Part shown: positions 1-6,978 of the stretch, piece after piece
How positions within the stretch are numbered: the first letter of the stretch is position 1
Layout: each line of letters begins with the position of its first letter
Source of the DNA: Bacteroidales bacterium UBA5537
GTDB lineage: Bacteria; Bacteroidota; Bacteroidia; Bacteroidales; Lentimicrobiaceae
Direction of reading: 5' to 3'
Length of the DNA: 17,578 nt
Assembly (NCBI GenBank): GCA_002426025.1
Contig: DINP01000058.1
Location: 59,704 to 77,281, forward strand
Notes under the pieces: model-generated
Database searches by the model: none
What the model saw: only the letters and a program-made list of their open reading frames with translations
Told to the model about the DNA's origin: nothing
Position numbers and translations under genes: made by a program

Positions 1-609
1 ATTATGATTGCTTCTTTTCTATCAGATGGAGCTATGGCTCAAAATGTTAAACTTCCGGAACCGGATAAAAAAGGTGGAATGCCACTGATGCAGGCTTTGA
101 ATGAGCGCAGCAGCCACCGGGAGTTTAATTCTAAGGAGCTGACATTGGATCATCTTTCAGAACTTTTATGGGCTGCCTGTGGTATAAACCGGCAGGAAAA
201 CGGCAAACGAACCGCACCATCGGCTATGAACTGGCAGGATGTAAAAGTTTATGTTTTTATGAAATCGGGAATTTATCTCTACAATGAAGCAGATCACCAG
301 CTTGAATTGAAAAAAGATGGTGACCACAGGGCAGCCGCGGGAAGCCAGGATTTTGTTGCCGCAGCACCTGTAAACCTGGTTTATGTTTCAGATTATAGCC
401 TGATGAAGCAGGCTGCTGAAAAGGATAAGGAGTACTATGCCGGTTTTGATACCGGATTTATTTCTCAGAATGTTTATCTGTTCTGCGCTTCAGAAGGATT
501 GAATACGGTTGTGCGAGCAAGTGTTGACCACGAAGCACTCCATCGTTTAATGGAACTTAAACCCGAACAACATGTAGTTGCCGGGCAAACGGTTGGGTAT
601 AAACCTTAA
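1..609 (+). CDS. SagB/ThcOx-type nitroreductase family protein, 5' end cut by the window
   Basis: FMN-dependent oxidoreductase fold of the nitroreductase superfamily; the physiological substrate cannot be told from sequence. The frame is open from base 1 and an ATG lies at 4, but the first residues (IASFLSDGAMAQ) look like the end of a signal peptide whose charged start and most of its hydrophobic core are missing, so the true start is probably upstream of the window and the mature protein starts near the AMA-Q junction. Family features seen: the N-terminal ERSSHREF segment (Arg and Ser residues that usually contact FMN phosphate), the helix DHLSELLWAACGINR, the TAPSAMNWQ stretch, the GFDTGFISQNVYLFCASEGLNTV helix-strand pair (in two parts) and the C-terminal VVAGQTVGYKP ending. 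About 200 residues matches the single-domain secreted forms common in Bacteroidota. It ends convergently with the lipoprotein gene at 733-1281. Family assignment is firm; the SagB-like subgroup is probable; export is inferred. Confidence 0.85.
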   Translation: MMIASFLSDGAMAQNVKLPEPDKKGGMPLMQALNERSSHREFNSKELTLDHLSELLWAACGINRQENGKRTAPSAMNWQDVKVYVFMKSGIYLYNEADHQLELKKDGDHRAAAGSQDFVAAAPVNLVYVSDYSLMKQAAEKDKEYYAGFDTGFISQNVYLFCASEGLNTVVRASVDHEALHRLMELKPEQHVVAGQTVGYKP

Positions 610-680
610 GGATTTTTGATTTTAGAATTCGGATTTCCGATTGTTGTTTAACTATCCTTCAAGGTAGTCGGTAATACTGA

Positions 681-714
681 GTTTGCAAGCGCTGCAAGCG
701 TGCGAGATCCAGAG
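681..714. repeat. Stem-loop intergenic repeat, copy 1
   Basis: This 34-bp segment matches 1361-1394 in the same orientation at about 28 of 34 positions by eye, with the shared core GCTGCAAGCG followed by YGCGAGATC. The core can fold as a short hairpin, GCGCT-GCA-AGCGT, with one G-U pair here. It lies in the 123-bp convergent gap 610-732, beyond the ends of both the nitroreductase and the lipoprotein gene. It resembles a REP-like dispersed element; I cannot tell how many copies the genome holds. Apart from it the gap shows nothing firm. Confidence 0.6.
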
Positions 715-732
715 ATATACAGCTAAATTAAT

Positions 733-1281
733 TTATTTTGGAGGAGGAGGCAGTGGGTATCTAAGTTTAAAATAGAATGTTGAATCTTCCATTAAAGACT
801 GATTTAAGCTCATCAAGACATTTTCTGAAACGTTATCAATACTAGATAGAAACAAGTAATTGCCCCATGAATAAGAAACAATATGTATGATACCAAGATC
901 TTCATTGTAAAAAATACCTTCAGATGCATCAATTGGTGGATCTACAGTAATATATCCTTCAACCATATATGTTTTGTTACCAACAATATAATTTTTGCAC
1001 CCAAAATATTCAAGCATTGCAGTATCTGAACCAGATACATATTTTGAAGTTCCGGATTTATTTAAATGAAAGAAGAATTTCATCGTTGAGTCTATATTTT
1101 CCAGGAAATAAGTTGTGCCAGATCCATTATCATGATGAACTTTTCGTATAAATTGCTCTTCCCTGGATTCTCCATTTACTCTGACATATGTATATCTGAA
1201 CTCAAGATTATCATTTTTACATCCACAAATTAATGTAGCGAACAGAGCGGCGAAAAAGACCCTATTTTTATCTATTCTCAT
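733..1281 (-). CDS. Predicted small lipoprotein of unknown function
   Basis: I do not recognise a family. The 182-residue product begins MRIDKNR followed by a hydrophobic stretch (residues 8-20) and Cys21 in the context LICGC-K, a plausible though slightly non-canonical lipobox (Cys at -2), so it is probably lipid-anchored in the cell envelope. The remainder is soluble, rich in Tyr, Phe, Asn, Ser and charged residues, with no further membrane segment, and ends in PLPPPPK. The ATG at 1281 is the natural start because the signal sequence begins there. No clear Shine-Dalgarno is seen. The gene is visibly more AT-rich than the nitroreductase and GH109 genes beside it, and it is bracketed by the two stem-loop repeats at 681-714 and 1361-1394, so it may be a recent arrival or a fast-evolving lineage-specific gene. 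The ORF on the opposite strand within it is a shadow. Confidence 0.7.
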   Translation of the reverse strand: MRIDKNRVFFAALFATLICGCKNDNLEFRYTYVRVNGESREEQFIRKVHHDNGSGTTYFLENIDSTMKFFFHLNKSGTSKYVSGSDTAMLEYFGCKNYIVGNKTYMVEGYITVDPPIDASEGIFYNEDLGIIHIVSYSWGNYLFLSSIDNVSENVLMSLNQSLMEDSTFYFKLRYPLPPPPK

Positions 1282-1360
1282 TATTCTCTAATATTTGTTT
1301 GCTTGCGTGAACCAAGGGCTCTGAAAATACTCCAGTTTTATTAAACATTTGATCTAATGA

Positions 1361-1394
1361 CTTGGCACGCGCTGCAAGCGCGCGAGATCATGAG
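1361..1394. repeat. Stem-loop intergenic repeat, copy 2
   Basis: Second copy of the element at 681-714, same orientation, exactly 680 bp downstream. Its hairpin is better formed: CGCGCT-GCA-AGCGCG gives six perfect pairs around a 3-base loop. It starts about 15 bp beyond the stop of the GH109 gene and lies upstream of the lipoprotein gene. The pairing positions that differ between copies (C/T in the 3' arm) keep the stem through a G-U pair, as expected if structure matters. Confidence 0.6.
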
Positions 1395-1408
1395 CCACAT
1401 CTAGACCA

Positions 1409-2833
1409 TTACCCAATCGTCACCACCGGCCATGGCTCTGCATCTTTCCATGCACCACGGGTAAAATCGGGCACTTCAATACTCTGGCTTTTGTTCAATA
1501 CCGACATTTCGCTCAGGTGAACAATGGATGACCAGGCTGCCGCATCATATACATCCTGATCGAGCGGAAGGCCATTGCGCAGGCAGTGTATAAGGCGGTA
1601 ATCCATTATAAAGTCCATGCCGCCATGACCTCCCACTTTTTTGGCTTTTTCGCCAATCTGACGAGCCAGCGGATGTTCATATTTTGCCATCAGCGCGTCA
1701 AATTCTTCGGGTTTCTGAAACTGATGAGCGGCAGGTTCAAGTGCTATGGCTGGTTTTGGCCATTTGCGTGCCATTCCTTTTGTTCCGCTGATCAGGTGCA
1801 GGCGATCGTAAGGCCTTGGGCTGGTGGTATTGTGCTGAATCATTAATGTATGGCCATTCACCGTTCTGATAAGGGTTGTATTCATATCGCCCAGCATATA
1901 GGGTTGTTGCGCTTCGGGCGAACCGGGGCCAAATTTTTCGGCTGCATACAGGCTTAAACCAGCCTGCTTTGTAGACATCGAAGTCAGGTAATCGAAACGG
2001 TCGCCACGGTTAATGCCCATAATCTGGGCAACAGGTCCGAGCCCATGGGTAGGATAGAGGTTCCCATTGTGTTTTTTACTGAATTCGAGCCGCCAGTGGT
2101 TATAATAGCCGCCATCTTTCTGTTCGAGAAATTTCAGTTCTCTCAGGTCGTGGATGTATGCACCTTCGGCATGAAGTATTTCCCCAAAAAGCCCTTGCCG
2201 GGCCATGTTCAAGGTAGCCAGTTCAAAAAAGTCGTAGCAGCAGTTTTCGAGCATCATGCAATGTCGCTGGGTTTCCTCGGCAGTATTTACCAATTGCCAG
2301 CATTCGTCAATAGAAACTGCAGCTGGAACTTCAAGGGCTATATGTTTGCCATGTTTCATGGCATATACAGCAATGGGCGTGTGTAAATCCCAGGGGGTAC
2401 AATTATAAACAAGGTCAATATCTTCTCTTTCGCAAACTTTCATCCAGTCATCAATGCCGGTGTAGGCACTTGCTTCTTTTTGTCCGGCTTCGCGCAATCT
2501 GGCATTGGCATCCGCAACAAATTCAGGTACCAGATCGCAAAGGGCATTTATTTTAGCACCCTCAAGCTGCAACAATCGCCTTACTGCTTCGCTACCGCGC
2601 ATACCAAGTCCAATTATGGCAATGCGAACGGTTTCAAGCGGCTTGCAGGCAAGGCCCATAACCGATTTATTGCCTGTAGGAAAAAGCTGGCCCGGGGATA
2701 ATAATCCGGAATTTTGATCATTTTCTGTCTGACTTGCAAATACATTGCCAATGGAGCCAAGGCCCAAAGCCGCGGTTCCCAGGGCTGCAAGTTTCAGAAA
2801 ATCGCGGCGGTTGTTGTTGCTTTTCTTTTTCAT
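1409..2833 (-). CDS. Tat-exported GH109-type glycosidase (Gfo/Idh/MocA fold, NAD-dependent)
   Basis: Probably an alpha-N-acetylgalactosaminidase-like enzyme of glycoside hydrolase family 109, which uses a tightly bound NAD+ in an oxidation-elimination mechanism. The N-terminus carries a twin-arginine signal (RRDFLKLAALG, residues 9-19) followed by a Gly/Ala-rich hydrophobic core, so it should be folded in the cytoplasm and exported. The Rossmann motif GLGMRG is at residues 75-80 and the Gfo/Idh EVP segment near 168-170. NCCYDFFE (about 197-204) and NLYPTHGLGP (about 258-267) are GH109 hallmarks; the Tyr and His of YPTH match the spacing of the catalytic pair as I recall it for the characterised family member. 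The length of 474 residues is normal. I chose ATG 2833: the alternative upstream TTG at 2854 would break the Tat signal layout and overlaps a candidate promoter box. Substrate specificity is inferred from family only. Other annotation pipelines may call it simply a Gfo/Idh/MocA oxidoreductase. Confidence 0.9.
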   Translation of the reverse strand: MKKKSNNNRRDFLKLAALGTAALGLGSIGNVFASQTENDQNSGLLSPGQLFPTGNKSVMGLACKPLETVRIAIIGLGMRGSEAVRRLLQLEGAKINALCDLVPEFVADANARLREAGQKEASAYTGIDDWMKVCEREDIDLVYNCTPWDLHTPIAVYAMKHGKHIALEVPAAVSIDECWQLVNTAEETQRHCMMLENCCYDFFELATLNMARQGLFGEILHAEGAYIHDLRELKFLEQKDGGYYNHWRLEFSKKHNGNLYPTHGLGPVAQIMGINRGDRFDYLTSMSTKQAGLSLYAAEKFGPGSPEAQQPYMLGDMNTTLIRTVNGHTLMIQHNTTSPRPYDRLHLISGTKGMARKWPKPAIALEPAAHQFQKPEEFDALMAKYEHPLARQIGEKAKKVGGHGGMDFIMDYRLIHCLRNGLPLDQDVYDAAAWSSIVHLSEMSVLNKSQSIEVPDFTRGAWKDAEPWPVVTIG

Positions 2834-2851
2834 AGCGAAATAGTAAGAAAG

Positions 2852-2859
2852 CAAAAATA
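2852..2859 (-). promoter_or_regulatory. Candidate -7 box for the GH109 gene
   Basis: On the minus strand this reads TATTTTTG, matching the Bacteroidota -7 consensus TAnnTTTG. A transcript starting about 7 bp downstream would have a leader of only about 12 bases before ATG 2833. No good TTTG -33 element is visible, so support is moderate. Confidence 0.35.
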
Positions 2860-2911
2860 GAAAAAATGACCTGATTATCGGAATATATCCGGGATGGGTA
2901 AAATAGCAATT

Positions 2912-2930
2912 AGCGACAGTGATAGTCGCT
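2912..2930. repeat. Short perfect inverted repeat between gldD and the GH109 gene
   Basis: AGCGAC-agtgata-GTCGCT: two perfect 6-base arms around a 7-base loop. It lies about 50 bp beyond the gldD stop and about 80 bp upstream of the GH109 start on the same strand. It could end gldE-gldD transcripts (the sequence after it on the minus strand is AT-rich but has only a weak T-run) or be an operator for the GH109 gene. The sequence does not decide. Confidence 0.4.
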
Positions 2931-2980
2931 GAAATCGGAGTTTTTAGAAATTATATATTTGAAATTAGAAATTCTCCTAC

Positions 2981-3577
2981 CTATTTCCACTTCATGGTTT
3001 CCAGCATATGCTGTATGTCACCTTTTATAAATTCGATAACAGGAGCAAGGGAATCGTTGTTGGGAATTGCACTAAAGTAAAGCGCTCCTCTTAGGAAGTG
3101 GGCGGTGCTGTCGGTAACATAAAACTGATACGGAGAGGCTGCTCCGGTACCCTTAATATCGTAAACCAGGCCAAAAACATGGTTATCGCGGTTTTCCAAC
3201 CTGATTTCCTCAATGGCTGAAGCTTTTGGTATGTGTTTCATCACCAGCGAATGAGCATCTTCGGTATAATTGGCAAGATTTTGATTTACTGCTTTATAGC
3301 TCAGATGAACCCTTCCCTTAAACCGTGGAAAATCAATATTTATCCAGTTAGTTTCATTAGGGGCGTGAATATCTTTCACTATTCGGGCATAAACCGGGTA
3401 TTCAAATGTATAAGGGAAAACGCTGTCGAGTAGCCGGTATTCCTTTGCAGGAAAGTCAATTCTGAAATAACCCCGAGGTTTTGGTGTTGGCGTATGACCA
3501 CAGGAAACCATCAGCAGCAAGCTGGTTATAAATAGAAAAGGGGAAGCAAGGTGTTTGAAATAGTATGATATTTTCAT
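2981..3577 (-). CDS. gldD: Gliding motility lipoprotein GldD
   Basis: GldD is one of the lipoproteins required for gliding in Flavobacterium johnsoniae and is associated with the T9SS/gliding apparatus; its biochemical role is unknown. The product is 198 residues, the usual size. A signal peptide with hydrophobic core ends in LLLMVSC, with lipobox Cys26. The family motif PRGYFRIDFP follows at residues 34-43, then EYRLLDSVFPYTFEYP, the NWINIDFPRFKGRVHLSY segment and the C-terminal FYVTDSTAHFLRGALYFS and NDSLAPVIEFIKGDIQHM stretches, all characteristic of GldD. The ATG at 3577 starts the signal peptide cleanly. It lies 18 bp downstream of gldE on the same strand, almost certainly co-transcribed; the gldE-gldD order is the one usual in this phylum. 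Carrying gldD does not prove that the organism glides, since non-motile Bacteroidota keep it. Confidence 0.93.
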   Translation of the reverse strand: MKISYYFKHLASPFLFITSLLLMVSCGHTPTPKPRGYFRIDFPAKEYRLLDSVFPYTFEYPVYARIVKDIHAPNETNWINIDFPRFKGRVHLSYKAVNQNLANYTEDAHSLVMKHIPKASAIEEIRLENRDNHVFGLVYDIKGTGAASPYQFYVTDSTAHFLRGALYFSAIPNNDSLAPVIEFIKGDIQHMLETMKWK

Positions 3578-3595
3578 CTGCGGTTTCAGCTCTGA

Positions 3596-4954
3596 TTATT
3601 TACCGGATTCCTGTTTTATGATTTTAACCCGGATACGCTTTATACGTCTTTTATCAACGGTATCAGCCTGAAAAACGTATTGATCGAACTGAAATTTTTC
3701 ATTTTTCTCAGGAATCTTACCGGCCAATTCCAGCATAAGCCCGGCCAGCGTATCCGATTCGCCTTTGGCTTCGGAAAAAATGCGGTCTTCAATACCAAGC
3801 ACTTTACAAAAGTCGTTCAGTAAGGTTTTTCCTTCAAAAATGTAGTTGTTATCGTCAATTTTTGAATAGTGAAAAGTATCGCTTTCAATATCGAACTCAT
3901 CATTTATTTCACCAACGATTTCCTCAAGAATATCTTCAAGGGTTACAATCCCCGATGTTCCGCCATATTCATCAACCACAATGGCCATGTGAATTTTTTT
4001 TGTCTGAAACTCCTGCAAAAGATCACTGATGCGCTTGTTTTCGGGCACATAAAAGGCCGGACGCTGAAGCTTTGGCCAGTCAAAAATATTATCCTGACCG
4101 AGATGGGGCAAGAGATCTTTAATGTAAATAATCCCGGTCACATTATCGAAGCTCTCATTATAAACCGGTATTCGTGAATAGCCCGATTCGTGGATGGTGT
4201 CCAATAGCGAAGTGAAAGTTGTTTTGATATCAACGGTTGTAACATCAATGCGCGAACGCATAATTTCTTTCACTTCAATATCACCGAATTTCACTATTCC
4301 TTTCAGGATTTTTTTCTCCTCTTCGGGGGTACTGTTATCGGACGTTGTGAGATGCAGCGCTTCAGAGAGGTCATCAATTGAAATATCGTGGCCTTTGCGT
4401 TCAATACGCTTATCAATAATACCGGTTGATTTAACCAGAATAGAGCTTAGTGGATAAAAAATTCTGCGCAGTATAAGCAGCGGGCGGGCCATAATGTGAG
4501 TAGCCATCATTGCATTTTGTGTGGCATAAATCTTTGGCATTATTTCGCCGAAAAGCAAAATTAGACTGGTTACAATTACCACCTGAATTAAAAATCCGAT
4601 CAATGGTGAGTTTGAAAAATCAAACAACCCCATCATTACATAGGATGAAATAATAACAATGGCTACATTAACAAAATTATTAGCTATCAAAATAGTAGCC
4701 AGCAAGCGTTTGGGTTTTTCGAGCAGGTGAAGGATTAATTGGCTTTTAGTGCTCTGGTTGTTGCGTAATTCAGACAACTGTGCGGGATTCAGCGAAAAGA
4801 ATGCTATTTCAGATCCGCTGATAGCAGCTGAAAAAACAAGTAACAAAAGCATAAGAAGCAATGCTGTTACGATTCCGGGAGTAACTGGTCCCGTAAAGGT
4901 GTTGAGTAACATCATCAACACCTGAAATGATGGGTCAAGGTCGGGGTCTTCCAA
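3596..4954 (-). CDS. gldE: Gliding motility-associated membrane protein GldE (CorC/HlyC-type, CBS domains)
   Basis: GldE is a CorC-like inner-membrane protein that accompanies GldD and supports gliding/T9SS function; the molecular role is not settled. The DUF21 membrane domain covers roughly residues 22-200, with hydrophobic segments near 26-46, 86-110 and 118-136 and the family motif GEIMPK at 136-141. A tandem CBS pair follows (about 238-290 and 300-350), with the hallmark EYGGTSGIVTLEDILEEIVG at 329-348, and then a CorC_HlyC domain (about 362-448). The length of 452 residues is normal. The start is uncertain: residue 1 is a TTG at 4954, with a stop a few codons upstream, and the first ATG in frame is at 4915. 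The N-terminal DPDLDPSF resembles the conserved Asp/Pro-rich N-terminus of GldE proteins, and a promoter box at 4996-5003 leaves room, so I keep TTG but would accept ATG 4915. gldE is the first gene of the gldE-gldD pair. Confidence 0.9.
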   Translation of the reverse strand: MEDPDLDPSFQVLMMLLNTFTGPVTPGIVTALLLMLLLLVFSAAISGSEIAFFSLNPAQLSELRNNQSTKSQLILHLLEKPKRLLATILIANNFVNVAIVIISSYVMMGLFDFSNSPLIGFLIQVVIVTSLILLFGEIMPKIYATQNAMMATHIMARPLLILRRIFYPLSSILVKSTGIIDKRIERKGHDISIDDLSEALHLTTSDNSTPEEEKKILKGIVKFGDIEVKEIMRSRIDVTTVDIKTTFTSLLDTIHESGYSRIPVYNESFDNVTGIIYIKDLLPHLGQDNIFDWPKLQRPAFYVPENKRISDLLQEFQTKKIHMAIVVDEYGGTSGIVTLEDILEEIVGEINDEFDIESDTFHYSKIDDNNYIFEGKTLLNDFCKVLGIEDRIFSEAKGESDTLAGLMLELAGKIPEKNEKFQFDQYVFQADTVDKRRIKRIRVKIIKQESGK

Positions 4955-4995
4955 TTCAGAAAGTTTTAAAGGCCTGATTTATAATACAGACGGTG

Positions 4996-5003
4996 CAAAT
5001 ATA
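4996..5003 (-). promoter_or_regulatory. Promoter -7 box for gldE-gldD
   Basis: On the minus strand this reads TATATTTG followed by CACCG, a very good match to the Bacteroidota TAnnTTTG element and its usual downstream bases. The upstream -33 position is only a T-run. The inferred start point near 4989 gives a leader of about 35 bases to TTG 4954 (about 75 to ATG 4915). It makes gldE-gldD independent of buk upstream. Confidence 0.6.
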
Positions 5004-5068
5004 ATAAAAAGAAATGCAGCATAAAAAAGCGACTTCTGCAGTTTTGATTTAGCAGGCGATTAGGCGAT

Positions 5069-6145
5069 TTATTTATATTCCAGAACTTCGATTTCGCCTT
5101 TGATAACACCGATCGCGTTCATGGCTAATGCATCTATTTCGTCTTCATCGGGCATAACAGCGATGGGGGATATCTTTTCAACTTTTTTAATCAGTTGACT
5201 GGTAAATTCACTCTGGTGAAACAGGTCACCCGAAAGAATAATTGCATCCGGTTTGCCATCCAGAACAGTGCACATGCCGCCAATTTCCTTTGCCAGTTGA
5301 TAAGCCATTGCATACATAATAAATGCAGCTTTTTCGTCACCTTCGTTTATCCGCTTTTCGATGGAATTGAGGTTTGTGGTGCCCAGGTAGGCAAATAGCC
5401 CGCCCTTAACTGTAATCATTTCCATAATTTCCTTTTCGCTGTATTTGCCGCTAAAGCAAAGTCTGACAAGATCTCCGGTTGGAAGTGTGCCGCTTCGCTC
5501 CATCGAAAACGGGCCATCACCATCGAAAGCCTGGTTAACATCTACCACGCGGCCTTGTTTATGGGCACCGACAGATATACCACCACCCCCGGCATGAACA
5601 ATTAACAGGCTCAAATCTTCATATTTTCGGCTGATGGATTTTGCATACTTACGGGCAACAACTTTCTGATTCAGTGAATGGAAAATAGACTTGCGCTCAA
5701 ACAGCGGATGTCCTGAAATTCTTGCAACCTCATCCAATTCATCAACTACTACAGGATCGGCAATTATGGCCTTTGCATTGGTCATTGCCGCAATATCGGC
5801 AGCAATAATTCCGCCCAGGTTGGTGGCATGCATTCCCATAACACCCTGTAGCAGATCATTGCGCATTTTATCGTTTACCTCATAAACGCCTGATTTAACC
5901 GGTTTTATCAGACCTCCCCGTGCAACAATGATTTGTAGCTTGTTTACATTGATATCATTGTCTTTTAATTCCTGAAGGATGGCATTTTTCCTGATTTCGA
6001 GCTGACCCGGAATGCTTCCGCACGCAGCAAGTTGCTCATCGGTATATTTGATGGTTTTGAGGAAACAAAGTTTTGAATCTTTGTAAACAGCAATTTTTGA
6101 CGAGGTGTTTTTGGGGTTAATAACCAGAATTATCCCGAGGGTCAT
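5069..6145 (-). CDS. buk: Butyrate kinase paralogue with altered nucleotide-site motifs
   Basis: Acetokinase-family protein (ASKHA fold) of 358 residues, collinear with butyrate kinase, which interconverts butyryl phosphate and ADP with butyrate and ATP. Conserved: VARGGLIKPV (Arg76), GMHATNLGG (His106), DPVVVDELDE (from Asp130), RKSIFHSLNQK, the DGDGPFS-ERSG segment and GDLVRLCFSGKYS. Unlike the canonical enzyme, the phosphate-1 motif NPGSTS reads NPKNTS (residues 10-15), the H-x-GGG-x-SVG motif has one extra residue (HAGGGGISVG, 184-193), the adenosine motif ILTGG reads ILSGD (303-307), and the usual GGEDE near the end reads PDEDE (332-336). It may be a weak, altered or regulatory paralogue. 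No phosphotransbutyrylase gene is adjacent, unlike classical ptb-buk operons. ATG 6145 fits the family N-terminus. The gene lies 83 bp downstream of the fRMsr gene on the same strand and may be co-transcribed with it. Homology is certain; the activity is not. Confidence 0.85.
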   Translation of the reverse strand: MTLGIILVINPKNTSSKIAVYKDSKLCFLKTIKYTDEQLAACGSIPGQLEIRKNAILQELKDNDINVNKLQIIVARGGLIKPVKSGVYEVNDKMRNDLLQGVMGMHATNLGGIIAADIAAMTNAKAIIADPVVVDELDEVARISGHPLFERKSIFHSLNQKVVARKYAKSISRKYEDLSLLIVHAGGGGISVGAHKQGRVVDVNQAFDGDGPFSMERSGTLPTGDLVRLCFSGKYSEKEIMEMITVKGGLFAYLGTTNLNSIEKRINEGDEKAAFIMYAMAYQLAKEIGGMCTVLDGKPDAIILSGDLFHQSEFTSQLIKKVEKISPIAVMPDEDEIDALAMNAIGVIKGEIEVLEYK

Positions 6146-6228
6146 ATCTATGTTTTTTAGTTGTTATTGTTAATCAGGAAGTTTAATTAATGGGTAAACA
6201 GACTTGAATGTGCTTTGTTTAATTGGTT

Positions 6229-6684
6229 TCAGGTCAAAAGTTTGACAATTTTTTCGAGGTGGAATGCATCGGTTTCATCGAATGAACCAAGTTCTTTACT
6301 GTCAACATCGAGCACGGCAGTTATTTTTCCCGTGCTATCCTTCACCGGAACGACAATTTCGCTCAACGATCTTGAATCGCAGGCGATATGTCCCGGAAAA
6401 TTGTGGACATCGGCCACTACAATGGTTTTTTGTTGTTCAACTGCGGCAAGGCAAACACCACGGCCTTCGAGCACCTGGCAGGCAACAGGACCCTGATAGG
6501 GCCCGACAATCAACCGGTTTCCATCAACCCGGTAAAATCCGCACCAGAAAAAATAGTCCATTTTATTTGAAAGAATAGCTGTAATGGTAGCCATTTTCGA
6601 AATCTGATCCGGACTATTTTTCAGGAGGTCGGCAAGCTGAGCGTAGAGCCTCAGGTAACGACCCTCTTTTTTCCCTTTATCCAT
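6229..6684 (-). CDS. Free methionine-(R)-sulfoxide reductase (GAF domain)
   Basis: Single GAF-domain enzyme that reduces free L-methionine-(R)-sulfoxide (EC 1.8.4.14), part of oxidative damage repair in the cytoplasm. The 151-residue length is typical. The diagnostic block is present: GPYQGPVAC (Cys69), GRGVC (Cys78), ADVHNFPGHIACDSRS (Cys102) and SEIVVPV, followed by AVLDVDS, giving the three cysteines used for catalysis and resolution. The first cysteine interval is one residue shorter than in the E. coli protein as I recall it (9 versus 10); the second (24) matches. The N-terminal part DYFFWCGFYRVDGNRLIVGP is also typical. ATG 6684 is preceded by a candidate promoter (6734-6762) and an inverted repeat (6700-6729). 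No signal peptide. It is transcribed divergently from corA and may lead an operon with the buk-like gene. Confidence 0.92.
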   Translation of the reverse strand: MDKGKKEGRYLRLYAQLADLLKNSPDQISKMATITAILSNKMDYFFWCGFYRVDGNRLIVGPYQGPVACQVLEGRGVCLAAVEQQKTIVVADVHNFPGHIACDSRSLSEIVVPVKDSTGKITAVLDVDSKELGSFDETDAFHLEKIVKLLT

Positions 6685-6699
6685 AAATTCAATATATCT

Positions 6700-6729
6700 G
6701 TTCCGCCAGCATATTCTATCTGGCAGAAC
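6700..6729. promoter_or_regulatory. Inverted repeat at the fRMsr transcription start region
   Basis: GTTCCGCCAG - 10 bases - CTGGCAGAAC: 10-base arms matching at nine of ten pairs (one C/A mismatch). It sits just downstream of the candidate -7 box at 6734-6741 on the minus strand and 16 bp before the start codon. It could be an operator for a dimeric regulator or a leader hairpin. Confidence 0.4.
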
Positions 6730-6733
6730 GATT

Positions 6734-6762
6734 CAAAATTAGCAAAATAGTTTAACAGGCAA
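6734..6762 (-). promoter_or_regulatory. Candidate promoter of the fRMsr gene
   Basis: On the minus strand there is a TTG at 6762-6760, an 18-base spacer, then TAATTTTG at 6741-6734, close to the Bacteroidota TTTG-n19-TAnnTTTG pattern. The inferred start is near 6727, giving a leader of about 43 bases. Confidence 0.45.
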
Positions 6763-6902
6763 CCGGCTTGTTGATTAAAAACAAGCAGAAATAGTTGAAA
6801 CTCCTGATTTCAGATCGGGTAATTTTTATGCATTTCCAAACCAAATATAAACCCTATAGTGATAAAACTGAATTGTAAAAATCGTTTTTAGTTAATAATT
6901 TG

Positions 6903-6910
6903 TACTTTTG
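6903..6910 (+). promoter_or_regulatory. Promoter -7 box for corA
   Basis: TACTTTTG followed by CCG matches TAnnTTTG and resembles the box before gldE. The -33 region is a T-run (6885-6889) rather than a clean TTTG. The inferred start is near 6917, leaving a leader of about 60 bases. Confidence 0.5.
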
Positions 6911-6967
6911 CCGTCCAAAAAATATCCTAAGGGAATGTAGAAACAGATTGCTATAAATCATTAAAGC

Positions 6968-6973
6968 GGGAGG
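6968..6973 (+). promoter_or_regulatory. Shine-Dalgarno site of corA
   Basis: GGGAGG lies 5 bases before ATG 6979. It is stronger than anything seen before the other genes here and fixes the corA start. Confidence 0.6.
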
Positions 6974-6978
6974 GCCCT

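Noticed and set aside
629..640. Small palindrome TCGGATTTCCGA after the nitroreductase gene as a terminator
   Set aside because: Only four or five pairs with a 2-4 base loop; too weak to call.
733..1281. Lipoprotein gene as a toxin, antitoxin or immunity protein flanked by repeats
   Set aside because: No motif or partner gene supports this; only a lipobox and low GC are visible.
2834..2854. Upstream TTG start that would lengthen the GH109 protein by seven residues
   Set aside because: It would put LSYYFA before the basic Tat n-region, and the TTG is part of the candidate -7 promoter box.
2718..2909. Minus-strand ORF of 63 codons overlapping the start of the GH109 gene
   Set aside because: It is a shifted frame over the Tat signal and Rossmann region; the GH109 frame explains this DNA.
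6264..6578. Plus-strand ORFs of about 60-104 codons over the fRMsr gene
   Set aside because: Antisense shadows of a confidently identified gene; the sequence is His/Arg/Gln-rich without family features.
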